Shown: one piece after another, positions 23,265 through 34,213 of the stretch
How positions within the stretch are numbered: the stretch's first letter is position 1
Layout of the letters: the number at the start of each line of letters is the position of its first letter
Assembly: GCA_964247055.1 (NCBI GenBank)
Contig: OZ176051.1
Location: forward strand, 11,470,001-11,534,000
Reading direction: 5' to 3'
Length of the DNA stretch: 64,000 nucleotides
From: Paragordius varius
Lineage: Eukaryota > Nematomorpha
Made by a program: the position numbers and the translations under genes
Notes under the pieces: generated by a model
What the model saw: only the letters and a program-made list of their open reading frames with translations
Told to the model about the DNA's origin: nothing
Databases searched by the model: none

Positions 23265-26200
23265 GCGGGCCCTTTCACGCTTCGCTGTGACGTAGTCTCA
23301 CCAATAATTATTTTTAATATACAATGAATAGAAGTAATGAAGATAAAAAAATAATAAAAAACATATTTAAAATGTCTTTAATTTTCTTTTACAGATTTTT
23401 GCATAGGCTGAAATACTGTTAACTCGAAATTGACCATATTTAAACTGCCTCTTATAAAGTTAATATTCAACTATCATTGGAATTATTTTAAGATTTCCGT
23501 TTTACGAAACGATTTTTAAACGTTTATTTTAAAATTGTGTACACACAGCTGGGATCAAGGAATATAAGTAAATCATTTGTGGTCCCTTTTTAAAGGTAAG
23601 ACTGATATTATACAAATTCCCAAGAAATTTTAACTGAACTCGTATGGCTTCTTAGGTTTTTAGAAAATTAGCTCCAAGACCACGCCATTTTTCTATGTCC
23701 CAGTTTTAAACCGATAGACCCTTACCCATAGACCTATATGAAAATAGCGCTGAGATTTTTGCCTTTATAGGGCAAATATTTGGAATCATCTTTGATAGCA
23801 TCGTCTCATAGGTTATTTGAAAAAATACCTCAACACTAAATTATTGTTATATGATGGCGTATTTTTAGGGCATAAAGGCCCCAAATTAACGGCTAATAAA
23901 AAACGCCTGACCTTAATGCCTAGTTACGCGGAATATTTCAAGCTTTAATGAGCTCATATGGCTTCAAAAATTTTCTCTAAATTAACTCCTAAACAACGCA
24001 ATTATGATATGATGGCGCAGTTTTAGGCGGGTAGCCTACCCAGGGGTGATACAAAAAAAGCGCTTATTAAAATTTCCTTTTTACGGCGACCTGGAATCAT
24101 GATTGATTCCAAATGGTCTCATAAGTTTTTGGGAAAAATGCCTCAAAACTAAAAAATCATTCTATGGTAGTTCATTTTTCAGGGCCTGAAGGGCCTAATT
24201 AACTGCTAATTTCAAACAACGCACGACCTAAATTTTTGCGTTGTTACAGGTAATATTTTAGCAGCTATTGAACTCATATGGCCTGATAGTAAGTAAAAAA
24301 AATCATACCTGAGATCGAATGGTTCAACATATTTTCCGGAAAATGTCTCAAAGACACGATTTCGAAAAACCCGTTTTTTACACGGGGTGGGTCCGAACTG
24401 GGGGCCTAATTCAAAAAAAGAGCGAAGCTATTGTCGGGGCATTCATTAATGATTATATTTTTTTGACATTTGGATTTGAACTACTGGTTTTCCAAAACAT
24501 CCTTCGATTTCAAATATGATTATTTTTACTTATTTTCGATTGCGCCGAACATAGTCGGTTTGCTTTTTTAATTTAGGCCCTATTTTTACCCGCTCACCCC
24601 GTAAAATGCCATATTTTTCAAAAAAACTAAGTCCACAAAAATAAAATTTTAAATCTATTCGCCCAAATTATGAGACCGTAAAAATTCAATAAGAATTCCA
24701 GGTACTACCTGTTAAAACGCACAAATTTTTGTCAAACGTTTCTTTGATGTTGGGTAAAAAAACTGATTCGTCATATCGAAATAGCGTTTTGGGGATAAAA
24801 ACCTATCAGGCCATATGAGTCTAATAGCTGCTTAAAATATTACCCGTAACAAGGCAAAAATTTAGATTGTGTGGTTTTCTAAAATTAACCGTTAATTAGG
24901 CCATTCACCCCCTGAAAAATGCGCCACCATAGATTGATTTTTTAATTTTGAGGCAATTTTACAAAAACTAATGAGAGCATATGGAATCAATCATGATTCC
25001 AGGTATCTCCGTAAAAAGGCAAAAATTTTAATCAAGCGCTTTTTTGTATCAGCCTCTGGGTAGGGAGCTACCGCCTAAAACTGAGCCACTATATCAAAAT
25101 TGGTTGTTTAGGAGTTAATTTTCAGAAATCCTCCATACTTTATAAGGGCCTTATATAATACCTATAAAAAGGCAAAAATTTAATTCGAGCGGTTTTTTAA
25201 ATTAGCCATTAATTAGGCTCTTTACGCCCTAAAAATGCGCTATCAGTGAACTATTATTTAGTTTTGAAGCCATTCTTTAAAAAAAGAACATATGGTATAA
25301 ATGACAGGCATTCCCCTTTAAAGTTAAATTTTTTATCGAACATCTTTTTTATATTGGCCTTTGGGTAGGGGGTTACCCGCCTACAACTGCCTTACCATAT
25401 CGATACAGCGTGACTTTGGAGGCAAATTTTAGAAAACTTATCAGACCATAGGAGTTTAGTAAGGGCTTGAAATATTACCCGTAAGCAAAAATTTAAGTTA
25501 CCTTGCCCTAAAAATGCCACCATAGAATGATTTTTAGGTTTTGAGGCAATTTTTCGAAAATATCACGAGAGTATATGGAATCAGTCATGATTCCAGGTAT
25601 TACCCGAATTAAGGCAAAAATTTTAATCGAGCGTTATTTGTTTCGCCCCTGGTTAGGGGGCTACCCGCATAAAAATGCGATTCCATATCGACACAGCATG
25701 CCTTTGGAGCGAAAATTTCTGTAAACCTATGTGCCTAATGAATATATGGAATTCCTGATAATACCAGATTATCCCCATATAAAGTCAAAATTTTGCTCAA
25801 CGCTTTTATATACCTGCCACTGGGTAAGGGTACCCGAAAAACAGTGCCACTATATAGAAATTGCGTTGCTTTGGAGCTAATTTACAGAAAATTTATGAAG
25901 CCATATGAGTTCATTAAAAGCTTGAAATATTACCCGTAACTAGATTAAAAAATTTCAGGCGATTTTTAATTAGTCTTTAATTTGGGGCCTTTATGCCACT
26001 AAAAATACGCCATCATATAACGATTATTTAGTGTTGAGGTATTTTTTCGAATACGTGAGACGATTGCATCAAAGATGATTCCGAATATTTGCTTTATAAA
26101 GGCAACGAATTATAGGTCTATTCGGGGTCTACCGGTTTAAAACTCAGACGCCATACAAAAATGCCCTGGTTTTGGAGCTGATTAAAACACTTAAGAACAC

Positions 26201-26583
26201 ATACGAGTTCTGTCAAGCACATTTGTGGCGAATTTGAAATCATTCTTTCCTTTAAAAAGGGACCAAAAATGAGTTACTTTTTATATCCCTTGATCCCAGC
26301 TGTGTAAACACAATTTCAAAATAAAACTTTTAACCATAATTTCGTAAAATAAAATCTTAAATAAAATCCAATGATAGTTGAATATTAACTTTCATAAGGG
26401 GCAGATTAAATATGGTCGATTTCGAGTAAACAATATTTGATCCTATGCAAAAACCCGTAAAAGAATAATTAAAGACATTTTTTATTTAATATGTTTTTCA
26501 TTATTTTATCTCCATTACCTCTATTTTTTGCAAATTATTAAGAATAATTATCGTTGAGACTACATCACAGCGAAGCGTTGGAG
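23265..26583. mobile_element. Large inverted-repeat element carrying satellite-like modules (E1)
   Basis: Arms of about 340 bp face each other (23277-23620 and 26240-26583). Both begin ACGCTTCGCTGTGA(C/T)GTAG and continue with TGCATAGG, ATATTCAACTATCATTGGA and CAGCTGGGATCAAGG. The inside holds diverged ~150-bp monomers in opposite orientation on either side of a centre near 24.56 kb: about 0.7 kb on the left, 1.6 kb on the right. At 24319-24600 lies a conserved block (AACTGGGGGCCTAATTCAAA, TTTACACGG, GATTGCGCCGAACA) that recurs at 27.3, 36.6, 56.4 and 58.3 kb. The left edge CGCTAG|T resembles a Helitron 3' end on the minus strand. No transposase seen; class undecided. Confidence 0.7.
24600..26210 (+). 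repeat. Array of ~300-bp dimers made of two diverged ~150-bp monomers
   Basis: One monomer has GCGCCACCATATCGATACAG, then GGCCATATGAGTTCAATAAG and GGCTTGAAATATTACCCGTA. The other has GCGCCACCATAGAATGATTT, then GAGAGCATATGGAATCAATC and ATGATTCCAGGTATTCCCCG. Both continue with AAAAAGGCAAAAATTT and a poly-T segment, so they share ancestry. Comparable positions recur at about 25.05, 25.35 and 25.65 kb and then 25.82 kb, and again in the copies at 36.9-37.9 and 56.7-57.9 kb. Confidence 0.8.
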
Positions 26584-27119
26584 CTTGTTGTTAAATCAAT
26601 TATAAACCATTCTCATATAAACAGCAATGATTCGCATATATGATGGAACATCAGAATAATTTTATTAAATTCAAAACAAATCGGCCTAAGATAAAACCAT
26701 AAATGCATAAAATTTATTATAGATATAGTGTTTCGGATAGCCAACAGCTAGAAACCAATAAAAACTACGGATGCGATGATTTATAATATTTTAAGACAAT
26801 AAATTAAAATAAAAATAGCAAAAGTTATGAATGGATGATTTTAAACATACCATTTATTTAATAAATATAACTTCTTTTCCCGTTAACCAATATGTTTGAA
26901 ATATAGTCAAATAAAATTAACGTTGAATAGTTAAAATTAACATAGTATATGGAAACTCACCAGTTTTAGGATGCAGATATATGGGTCACGTTGCATTTAT
27001 ACAATAAAATGTTAATTGATCATCTTGTTTTACAATTCATTAATCATAAGGGCTAAAACTTCCAAATAATAGATATAAAATTTATAATAAATGGTAAAAT
27101 CATATTGTTTTATATAAAT

Positions 27120-27625
27120 CAAAATCTCCTTACCCAGCAGCCATAAAAAACGCGCGACTAAAATTTTTGCCTTTTAACAGGGAATACCTTGAGTCCTCAT
27201 TGATATTTTACGGTCTCATACCTTGGGCTAAAAATAGATTCAAAAATTTATTTTTGTAGACTTGTTTTTTTTGAAAAAAGGGCATACGGGGGGAGCCGGC
27301 AAAAAGAGGGCCTAAATTAAAAAAGCGAGCCGACTATGTTCGGCGCAATCGAAAATAAGTAAAAAAAATATTTGAAATCGAATGGTCCAAGACGTTTTCC
27401 GGAAAATTGTCTCAAAGACACGATTTTCGTGGACTTGTGTTTTCCAAAAAATCATTTTTTACACGGGTGGGCCCAAACTGGGGGCCTAATTCAAAAAAAG
27501 GGCGCTATTGTCGGGGTATTCATTAATAATTAAATTTTTCTACTTTGGATTTGAATGGTACCGGTCTTCCGGAAACAGATCACAAAGACAGCATTTTTTA
27601 TTTTTATAAATAAATAGTTTTCAGT
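27120..27625 (-). repeat. Fragment of the modular repeat (E2)
   Basis: Carries the conserved block (GTTCGGCGCAATCGAAAATA, AACTGGGGGCCTAATTCAAA, CCGGAAACAGATCAC) together with one half monomer, in the orientation opposite to the copies at 36.5 and 56.4 kb. Confidence 0.7.
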
Positions 27626-27639
27626 AAGAATGTCTTTGT

Positions 27640-28407
27640 GTCCCTTTGATTTGTCTATACCAGAGTGTTTAATAGCATAAACTTCTTCTTTTATTAGGTG
27701 GGTCTTTCTCTTGAGGAGGTACTTGGATAATATAGGAGTTATTCACGTCGTTAAGTTTTCTTATATGATTAAGCCAAAGTGCGCGAATTTCATCTTTTTC
27801 GGTGACAATAGAGTTTTCCTCGTTTCTCATAGGACCCTTGTGCTAAGTATTTTTGTGTGGAATAATAATCTTTGCATGAAAATGGTTAAGGTAATTTTAG
27901 GCGTCTGTTTCTATTTAGCATAGTTGGGGTAATAACTATTTTGCTCTCTTGCACTCTTTTTACGCTGTTTGGTTGTTTGTAGCCTTTCCATTTGCATTTA
28001 ATTTTGGCTCTATACACTTTTCTGGGATGAAAAGACATTTTGTTTTGAAACTTTTACTTTTTGTTTAATATGTTTGTGAGGCTGAATAGATTCGTCGACT
28101 GTATCTCTGCAAATGGTGTGTATCGCGTTCCAAAAGGAATGGGTTGTGACAGTTTTCGCAAGACACTCGATAAGATTTAATAAAGCGGTGCTAAACTTAT
28201 CGTCGATTGTGTCATAATGTACTCTTGGTCTGGCGAGTTTGATTTTGGGAAGTTGTTTAATGCAGAATTAAGAAGTTGTGGTCACTGTCATTCCAATCCC
28301 GGCAAGCACTTCATTATGGAATGAACTTTTATATTTTTCCATATCTAATATGAGTCAATATTACGGTATCTTTGATACGGTGAACGCCATGTGTATAAAC
28401 GTCGTTC
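27640..28407 (-). mobile_element. RTE-like LINE fragment (endonuclease tail to start of RT)
   Basis: Minus-strand translation contains SDHNFLILH-like residues, then KIKLARPRVHYDTIDDKF, TALLNLIECLAKTVTTHSFW, KDEIRALWLNHIRKLND and KEEVYAIKHSGIDKS. This is the linker between endonuclease and reverse transcriptase in RTE-type LINEs. Several frame changes are present. It abuts, head to head, the plus-strand LINE fragment that starts near 28408. Confidence 0.65.
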
Positions 28408-29057
28408 AGGTTGTTTAAAATTGTGTACGAAGAGACGATGAATCTCTCAAAAACAAAGATAATGCAAACTAACCCAAAAGTTGCAAACGCTTCAATAATT
28501 GTTAACAGTTCTATTGAAACAGTCAAAAGTTACACATATCTCGAGATTTTAATACCTGATGATAATAATTGTGCTCCCAAGACAACGGAGGGTAGCTATG
28601 GCCAAAACGGCCAATAAATTATAACAAAATTCGGGCATCCCATGATGTTAGACAACAAAAATTCGACCACTAATGCAATCATTTTTCTAACCTTCCTCTA
28701 CGGTCTGAAGGTTGGACTCAAAATAATCCGACCACGGACAATAAACTCCTTTAAACTCTGGTTGTGAGAAAACTCTTGCAAATAAAATGGACGAATAAAA
28801 TAACCAACATCGAAATTTTAAATAAAATTAATCCCGATATGTCATTGCTTGCAACGTCCATCACCAAATTATCCTACTTTGACCACAATATATGATCTAA
28901 CACACTGGAAAAATCCTTGATGTTGCGAAAAATTAGTGGTACTCCTAAAAGGGGCCGAAGAAGGATAAGTGGAATGGACAAAATTATACAAGAAACCCAT
29001 GCAACCTTGGCAGAACTCAACATTAAAACTAAGAATCGCAACCTATGAATAAGTTTT
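28408..29057 (+). mobile_element. RTE-like LINE fragment, RT C-terminus and 3' end, split by a hAT
   Basis: Encodes ETMNLSKTKIMQTNPKV and SIETVKSYTYLE (RT motif with the usual NLSKTK), then FLTFLYGLKVG, KWTNKITNIEILNKINPDM, ATSITKLSYFDH and a GRRRISGMDKIIQET tail, broken by stops and frame changes. The 3' untranslated part is interrupted at 29058 by the hAT at 29066-31839 and continues at 31848. A second copy of the same 3' end lies at 34761-34908. Confidence 0.75.
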
Positions 29058-29065
29058 ATTTACAA

Positions 29066-31839
29066 CAGGGGTGCCCAACAGGGTACTCGCGAGCCACTAG
29101 TGGTTATTGAAAATTTCGAGTGCCTCTTTGAAAATTTGGAAAAAAAAATAATTTCTAATTTTTTTTAAAAAATTTTTATATGTAAATTATGCATTTTTAT
29201 TTTGACATTTAAATTATTTTAGAAACTTTTAATAAAATTCTTTATTATGAATATCTATCAATGCATTCATTTAATCATTTATAAAACACATTTTTTCCTG
29301 CATGTTATTTCCAATTTCAAGATTAACTTTTACATTAAATTAAAACATCAAATTACCAAAAAATAGGTATTAAAATAATTTATTTAGCTTTCTTACCAAT
29401 ACTGGGAATTATAAATAAAATCCATCGAATAAATTATTTGCAAAAAATAGGTATTTAAAATAATTTATATAGCTTTCATACCAATACTGGGAAATATAAT
29501 TTGGGTCCATTGAAACATTAAATTAATCGCAAAAAAAAGGTATTTAAAATAATTTATTTAGCTTTCAATATGCATAAATCTAAAAGAGTAACTATAAAAT
29601 ACAATCCCGACTGGGATTAAAATATATGTTTATAACAAAGCGGAGTGCCTTATTTGCAAATTTACGAAACGGGTTTCGAATATAATTTAAAAATACATGC
29701 CAATACCATGCATTTGGATTTTATTAATAGACTACAGAAATGAAAATAATAAAATTAGAATCTGTAAAAAATATTAATAATCTCAAACCAACAATTTCAT
29801 GCACGCAACCTTATCCGATAGTAAAGGCAACTTATATGTTGCCACGCCAAAAAAAATGAAGCCTTATTCTGATGGTGAGTGTGTAAAGGAATGCGTACTG
29901 GAAATTATAAAATGTGTTTTGCCTAATAAAGTTGAATTAATATTCAGTATAAGTTCGCGCAATACTATGTGTCGACGAATTACAGACATCGCGGAAGAAA
30001 TTCAACTTTTCCTAAATTCAAATTGTGGCGTTTTCCTTGTCATTTGATGAAAGCACAGATATAAGCAACATATCACAAGTAGTCTTTATTCGAGGTATAG
30101 ATGAATTTTTTAATATCACAGAAGATATGTTAGGCATACTTCCGATGAAAAATACAACTAAGGGAGATGATATGTTTCATGCAATTTAAAAATATATTGT
30201 GGACAATAAAAATAAGAGGGGGCTATCTTGTTTGACAACAGATGGTGCCCCAACTATGATGGGAAAAAACAAGGGAACCGGTTAAATAAGATGGAATCCG
30301 ATGGTATTAATGTTGACTATATATATATAATGCATTGCATGATTCACCGTGAATCTCTGCGCACATGCTTTGACAATGGACAATGTTGTGACCGTTGTTA
30401 TTAAAGTAGTTAATTTTATAAAATCTCATGCTTTGAAGCATAGGCAGTTTAAGGATTTAAAGAAATTCATTCAGAATATGATTCATATGAAGATCTTATA
30501 TTTTTTTCAAATATAAGGTGGCTTAGTCGAGGAAAATGTCTAAAAGGTTTTAATTATTAAAAGAAATAAAAAATTTTCTATTGCAGAATAATTATTTGGT
30601 AGAGGAATTAACCAATGAAGATTGGTTGTCAGATTTATGCTTTCCCGTAGATATTACCGAAAAACTAAATCGTTATAATATTTGGTTGAATTTTGGTATT
30701 ATCGGTTGTCCAATATGGACTCTAAGCTCTATAATATTCATTTCCCCGACTCTATTGGGTTTCAATGTAAAACTCAATATATATACAAGTACCCGTGCTC
30801 ATTATGTGTGGCTGATGAGTCCACAAAAAGGACGAAACGCGTCTCACACTATGACACGTGGTAAACACTGTCAACAAAATTTGGTTTCTCATAGTCTCTG
30901 TTGCTAATTAGGATACACTAATATATCCAACCTGCAACTCGGTAGACTAACTATCTATACTCCTCTTGATTTATTGTGAATGCCATTTAAAAAAAATAAT
31001 GCTAAACATTTCCCAGAATCGAATAGATTTAAAGCTAGTAAAACTGACGATTTTTCAAAATATGCAGATCAAATTAACATATTATCAAAACCTTTTAACA
31101 ATCGATACGGGGATATGACAATATATGAAAAAATATTTGATTTATTTTGTTGCCCATTCTACGTTGAAGCTATCAACGCTCTTATTAATTTACAGAATTA
31201 CTAGATTTGCAATCCAATAATGAATTAAAATTATTATTTAAGCAAACAAATAAAATTGAATTTTATAAAAAATATATAACGTTTGATAAATTTCCTAATT
31301 AAAGAATTTTTGCACAAAGATTAATTCGTGCTTTTGGGTCCAATTATCTTTGTGAAAGTTTTTTCTAAAATGAAATACACAAAATCTCTTTCACGTTCAT
31401 TATTAACTGATGAAAATTATTAAGATGTGCTATATCAAATATTGATATATACCTGAATAAGCAAAAAAATTACAAAACAAATATAACATTAAAAATTTAA
31501 TTATGCAATGAAAAATATATATTTCTTTTAATTTTATTAGATAAAAAAAGTTTACATTTTGGCGATTAAATTCGCCACAGTCTACTCTAGTCATACTATC
31601 GAATTGCAATAATATCTTTTTTTTACATATTGATATAAATTAATTAGCAAAGCATTATTATATTTATACTGTTTATTTTCTTTTTGATATGAAAATTAGC
31701 ACATCTATATTTTAATATAATAAATTTATTTGTTACCAATGTCTTGATATATATATATATATATATAAATAAAAAGGGCTCTTTGGAATTATGAGGTCGA
31801 AAAGGTGGCTCTTCAAGCCTTTTGTGTTGGACACCCCTG
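29066..31839 (+). mobile_element. hAT transposon, GTF2IRD2-like, decayed, 2774 bp
   Basis: Terminal repeats CAGGGGTGCCCAACA (left) and TGTTGGACACCCCTG (right) differ at one base. The flanks are a perfect 8-bp duplication ATTTACAA (29058-29065, 31840-31847). Plus-strand transposase remains are in order: MCRRITDIAEEIQLFLN (about 29.97 kb), FDESTDISNISQVVFIRG (30.04 kb), TTKGDDMFHAI, LTTDGAPTMMGKNKG (30.23 kb), RAFGSNYLCESFF (31.33 kb). These match the DESTD, TDGAPSM and C-terminal dimerisation blocks of GTF2IRD2/FAM200-type hAT proteins. Stops and frameshifts make it inactive. Near the ends GAGCCAC/GTGGCTC segments recur, and three near-identical ~110-bp AT-rich repeats lie at 29.38-29.57 kb. 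Confidence 0.93.
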
Positions 31840-31847
31840 ATTTACAA

Positions 31848-31895
31848 TATTGCAAAAATCCACCTCGACTGTAGCAACACACACACACACGCTTC
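31848..31895 (+). mobile_element. 3' end of the LINE interrupted by the hAT
   Basis: TATTGCAAAAATCCACCTCG and ACTGTAGCAACACACACAC match ATGTTGAAAAAAGCC and AACTTCGACTGTAACACATC at the end of the second LINE 3' copy (34.88-34.91 kb), which has no hAT. Confidence 0.7.
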
Positions 31896-32310
31896 AACAA
31901 AATTTTGTTAAAATTAAATTTAAAAAATAATTTTTAAAAAATATTTTAAGTCGATATTAGAATTTGCATTAAAAATTTTATGGCAATCCCCGCATTTTTG
32001 CGTTTATTTTAAGACCTGCCCATAAAGAGCCAAAAAATTTGGTACTTTAGATGCATTAATCTCAAAATAATTTTTTTAAAAATATTGTTTTGCTATTTAG
32101 TTTATAACATATTTTAGTGATATTTTTGGAACGAAGCTCTTAGCTTTCAAAAAAATTTATTTAAAAAATGTGCGGAAGTTTTGCCATTTTCTGATCTAGA
32201 ACTATTGCCACAAAAGTGTAGATACCTTTATAAAACGACTCGTAAAGCCAAAACCAAAAGCACTATGATAATCCCGATAAAATTTCTCGTCAGAATATAT
32301 ATATTATATA
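31880..32310 (+). repeat. Dispersed repeat family R2, long copy
   Basis: Segments in the same order as at 9.69 kb: CAACAAAATTTTGTTAAAAT, CCCATAAAGAGCC, TAGTTTATAACATATTTTAG, GCCATTTTCTGATCTAGAAC, TATTGCCACAAAAGTGTAGA, ACTATGATAATCCCGATAAA and ATATATATAT. Confidence 0.7.
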
Positions 32311-32954
32311 AGGTTATATTTTTTTGTGGACCTGTGTTATTTTTAAGTAAACATACTTTTTTCTATAAATTTTTATTTATATACGATAATTTAAAGGAAA
32401 TAATAAGAAAATTACAGAGGGTAACAAATATAATATGTGTTTCCCAAAATGGGAGTTAGGCACCCTAGGTGCGAACCAAAATTATCTCAAATTGCCTTGC
32501 GTATTTTGTACTTTTTGTATCAATGCCTTTATGTGAAACTGGTTTCTCAGCCCTATACAAAGTTAAAATTGATTAGGATTTCTAGTGTAAATCAAGATTT
32601 TTCCAGCGTTTTGGATAATATCAGTAACATTTGCATTAACAATTTAGGTGATATATTGAAATGTAGAGGTAACATGATAAGACCCAAGGTTACTTTATAA
32701 TTCTGATTTTTTTATAAAACACAGTTTATATTTAACTTATTTAATAAGACGAACGAATATTTTAATCAAAACTCTGAGATGATTGTTCAACATCATGGAA
32801 TGATATGAAAACACTGTTTTTTTATTATCTTAAATCGTTTTTATACAGTTTCCATCATGCCTCAAATTATTATGAAATACGCTTCAATAGAACGCTAATT
32901 TGTGGCATTTGTGGGTTTAATTTAATAGAATTAGCCCATTTAGAAAAGAAAAAA

Positions 32955-33185
32955 AATTCGGCTTTCGGAAGCCGCACCTAAAATTATTTTTTTTAAAAAG
33001 TTTTCCTTTTATATGTAGTTTATGACATATTTTAGTGATATTTTTTGGAAGGAAGCATTAGTATTTCACCAAAAAAATTTTATTCAAAAAATTTGTAAAA
33101 ATTTTGCCATTTTAAATAACTATACTCGTCAGGTACAAAGCCAAAAGCACATGATAATGATACATTTTTCTATCATTATATTTCA
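32955..33185 (+). repeat. Dispersed repeat family R2, partial copy
   Basis: Contains TATATGTAGTTTATGACATA, TTTTAGTGATATTTTTTGGA, GCCATTTTAAATAACTATAC and GCACATGATAATGATACATT. Confidence 0.65.
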
Positions 33186-33433
33186 TCAGCATATTTTTTT
33201 GTAGATATATAGGATAATACTTTATTAACCTAATCTTAGAGTGCAAGGCTAAGATATAATGTATTTGTGTTGTATATGCTCCAAATTAATACAATAAATC
33301 ATAAATTTTTACAAGGGCCTGATATTTTCCTTCTCAGTATTATATAAGTGGTGTACTATAAATTTCGAGCCCATGTGTGCACATAATATATCATTTATAT
33401 CAAGAAATGATTTCGTCAATTTATTCCATACAC

Positions 33434-33613
33434 ATGTTGGCCAATTCACATTATTGTGAGCCAATTTGAAATACTAGCGTATGACCAATCTAAAACAAAG
33501 ACAGTCCATAAAACAAATTTTATACTGTCGAATAAAATATATGTTTCAACCATTTGTTGTTTTCCCATACTCTTTTATATTGCCAATTGGCTGAAATGTG
33601 AATTGGCCAACAT
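33434..33613. repeat. Small inverted repeat with 19-bp perfect arms
   Basis: ATGTTGGCCAATTCACATT (33434-33452) and its exact reverse complement (33595-33613). Just inside, CCAATT recurs on both sides (GAGCCAATTTGAAATA and TATTGCCAATTGGCTG). About 180 bp overall, MITE-sized. It lies 70-250 bp downstream of secreted gene A's stop. Confidence 0.7.
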
Positions 33614-33681
33614 AAATGTGCATACTGTATATTAATAATAGCATAAGATTAGATGAGATGATATGATATGATGTATGTCTA

Positions 33682-34133
33682 TTATCCCACGGTAGTGGCC
33701 GCCGTCGTAGTAGTCGTAGCCGTCGTAGTCGAGACCGTCGTGGTCGAAGCCGTTGTGGTTGTAACCGTCGTGCTACTTGTGGTAGACGCTGTTGTGGAGG
33801 CTGTAGTTGCTGTACTAACGGTTGAAATAGAGCTGCTGCTTGTTCCCCCCAAAATTGTTCCGCCTGATAAGACTGTAGTACTGGGCGTCGTTGTACTTAA
33901 TGTTGAGGTTTGTTTTGGAGCTCGACTCCTCCTGGATACGACGCGTGGTATGAAAGGAAGGCGTGTTCTAGAGTTTGGTTTGCGGGTTCTCTTAGTCCGT
34001 ACCGTCCGTCGAAATAAACGGGTTGTAGTTAATAATCGGGGTCTTCTGGCGCGGGAAGTAATCTGAGGCCCTCGGCAAAAAGGACGACATCTATAAGGAT
34101 TCTTTGGGCACCTACGAGCAATAGGCATGCATC
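33682..34133 (-). CDS. Secreted Cys/Arg-rich, Ser/Thr-tailed protein A, exon 2
   Basis: Follows an acceptor read TTACTATAG on the minus strand (AG at 34135-34134). With exon 1 it gives 175 residues. Order: four cysteines Cys27, 34, 41, 45 in CMPIARRCPKNPYRCRPFC; an Arg-rich basic region with RLFRRTVRTKRTRKP (residues 64-78); then a tail from about residue 100 of mostly Thr and Ser (runs such as TASTTASTTSSTT), probably O-glycosylated if secreted. The stop TAA is at 33684-33682. The plus-strand open frame over the same DNA is a shadow. Protein B (60605-61176) shares cysteine spacing, basic block and intron phase. The exon is visibly richer in G+C than its surroundings. Family not recognised; function unknown. 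Confidence 0.75.
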
Positions 34134-34213
34134 CTATAGTAACATGCATAATTATTAAATTTAAGCTTTCAAAACGCTAAATAGTAAAAAAACTAGAGCT
34201 ATAATCAATATAC

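Noticed and set aside
24319-24519. 66-codon open frame with a partial match at 58.1-58.4 kb (minus)
   Set aside because: Both lie in the conserved block of a non-coding modular repeat; other copies do not keep the frame open.
33668-34066. 132-codon plus-strand open frame rich in Val
   Set aside because: It is the antisense shadow of secreted gene A's Thr/Ser-coding tail; the minus-strand frame has a signal-peptide exon, splice sites and a paralogue.
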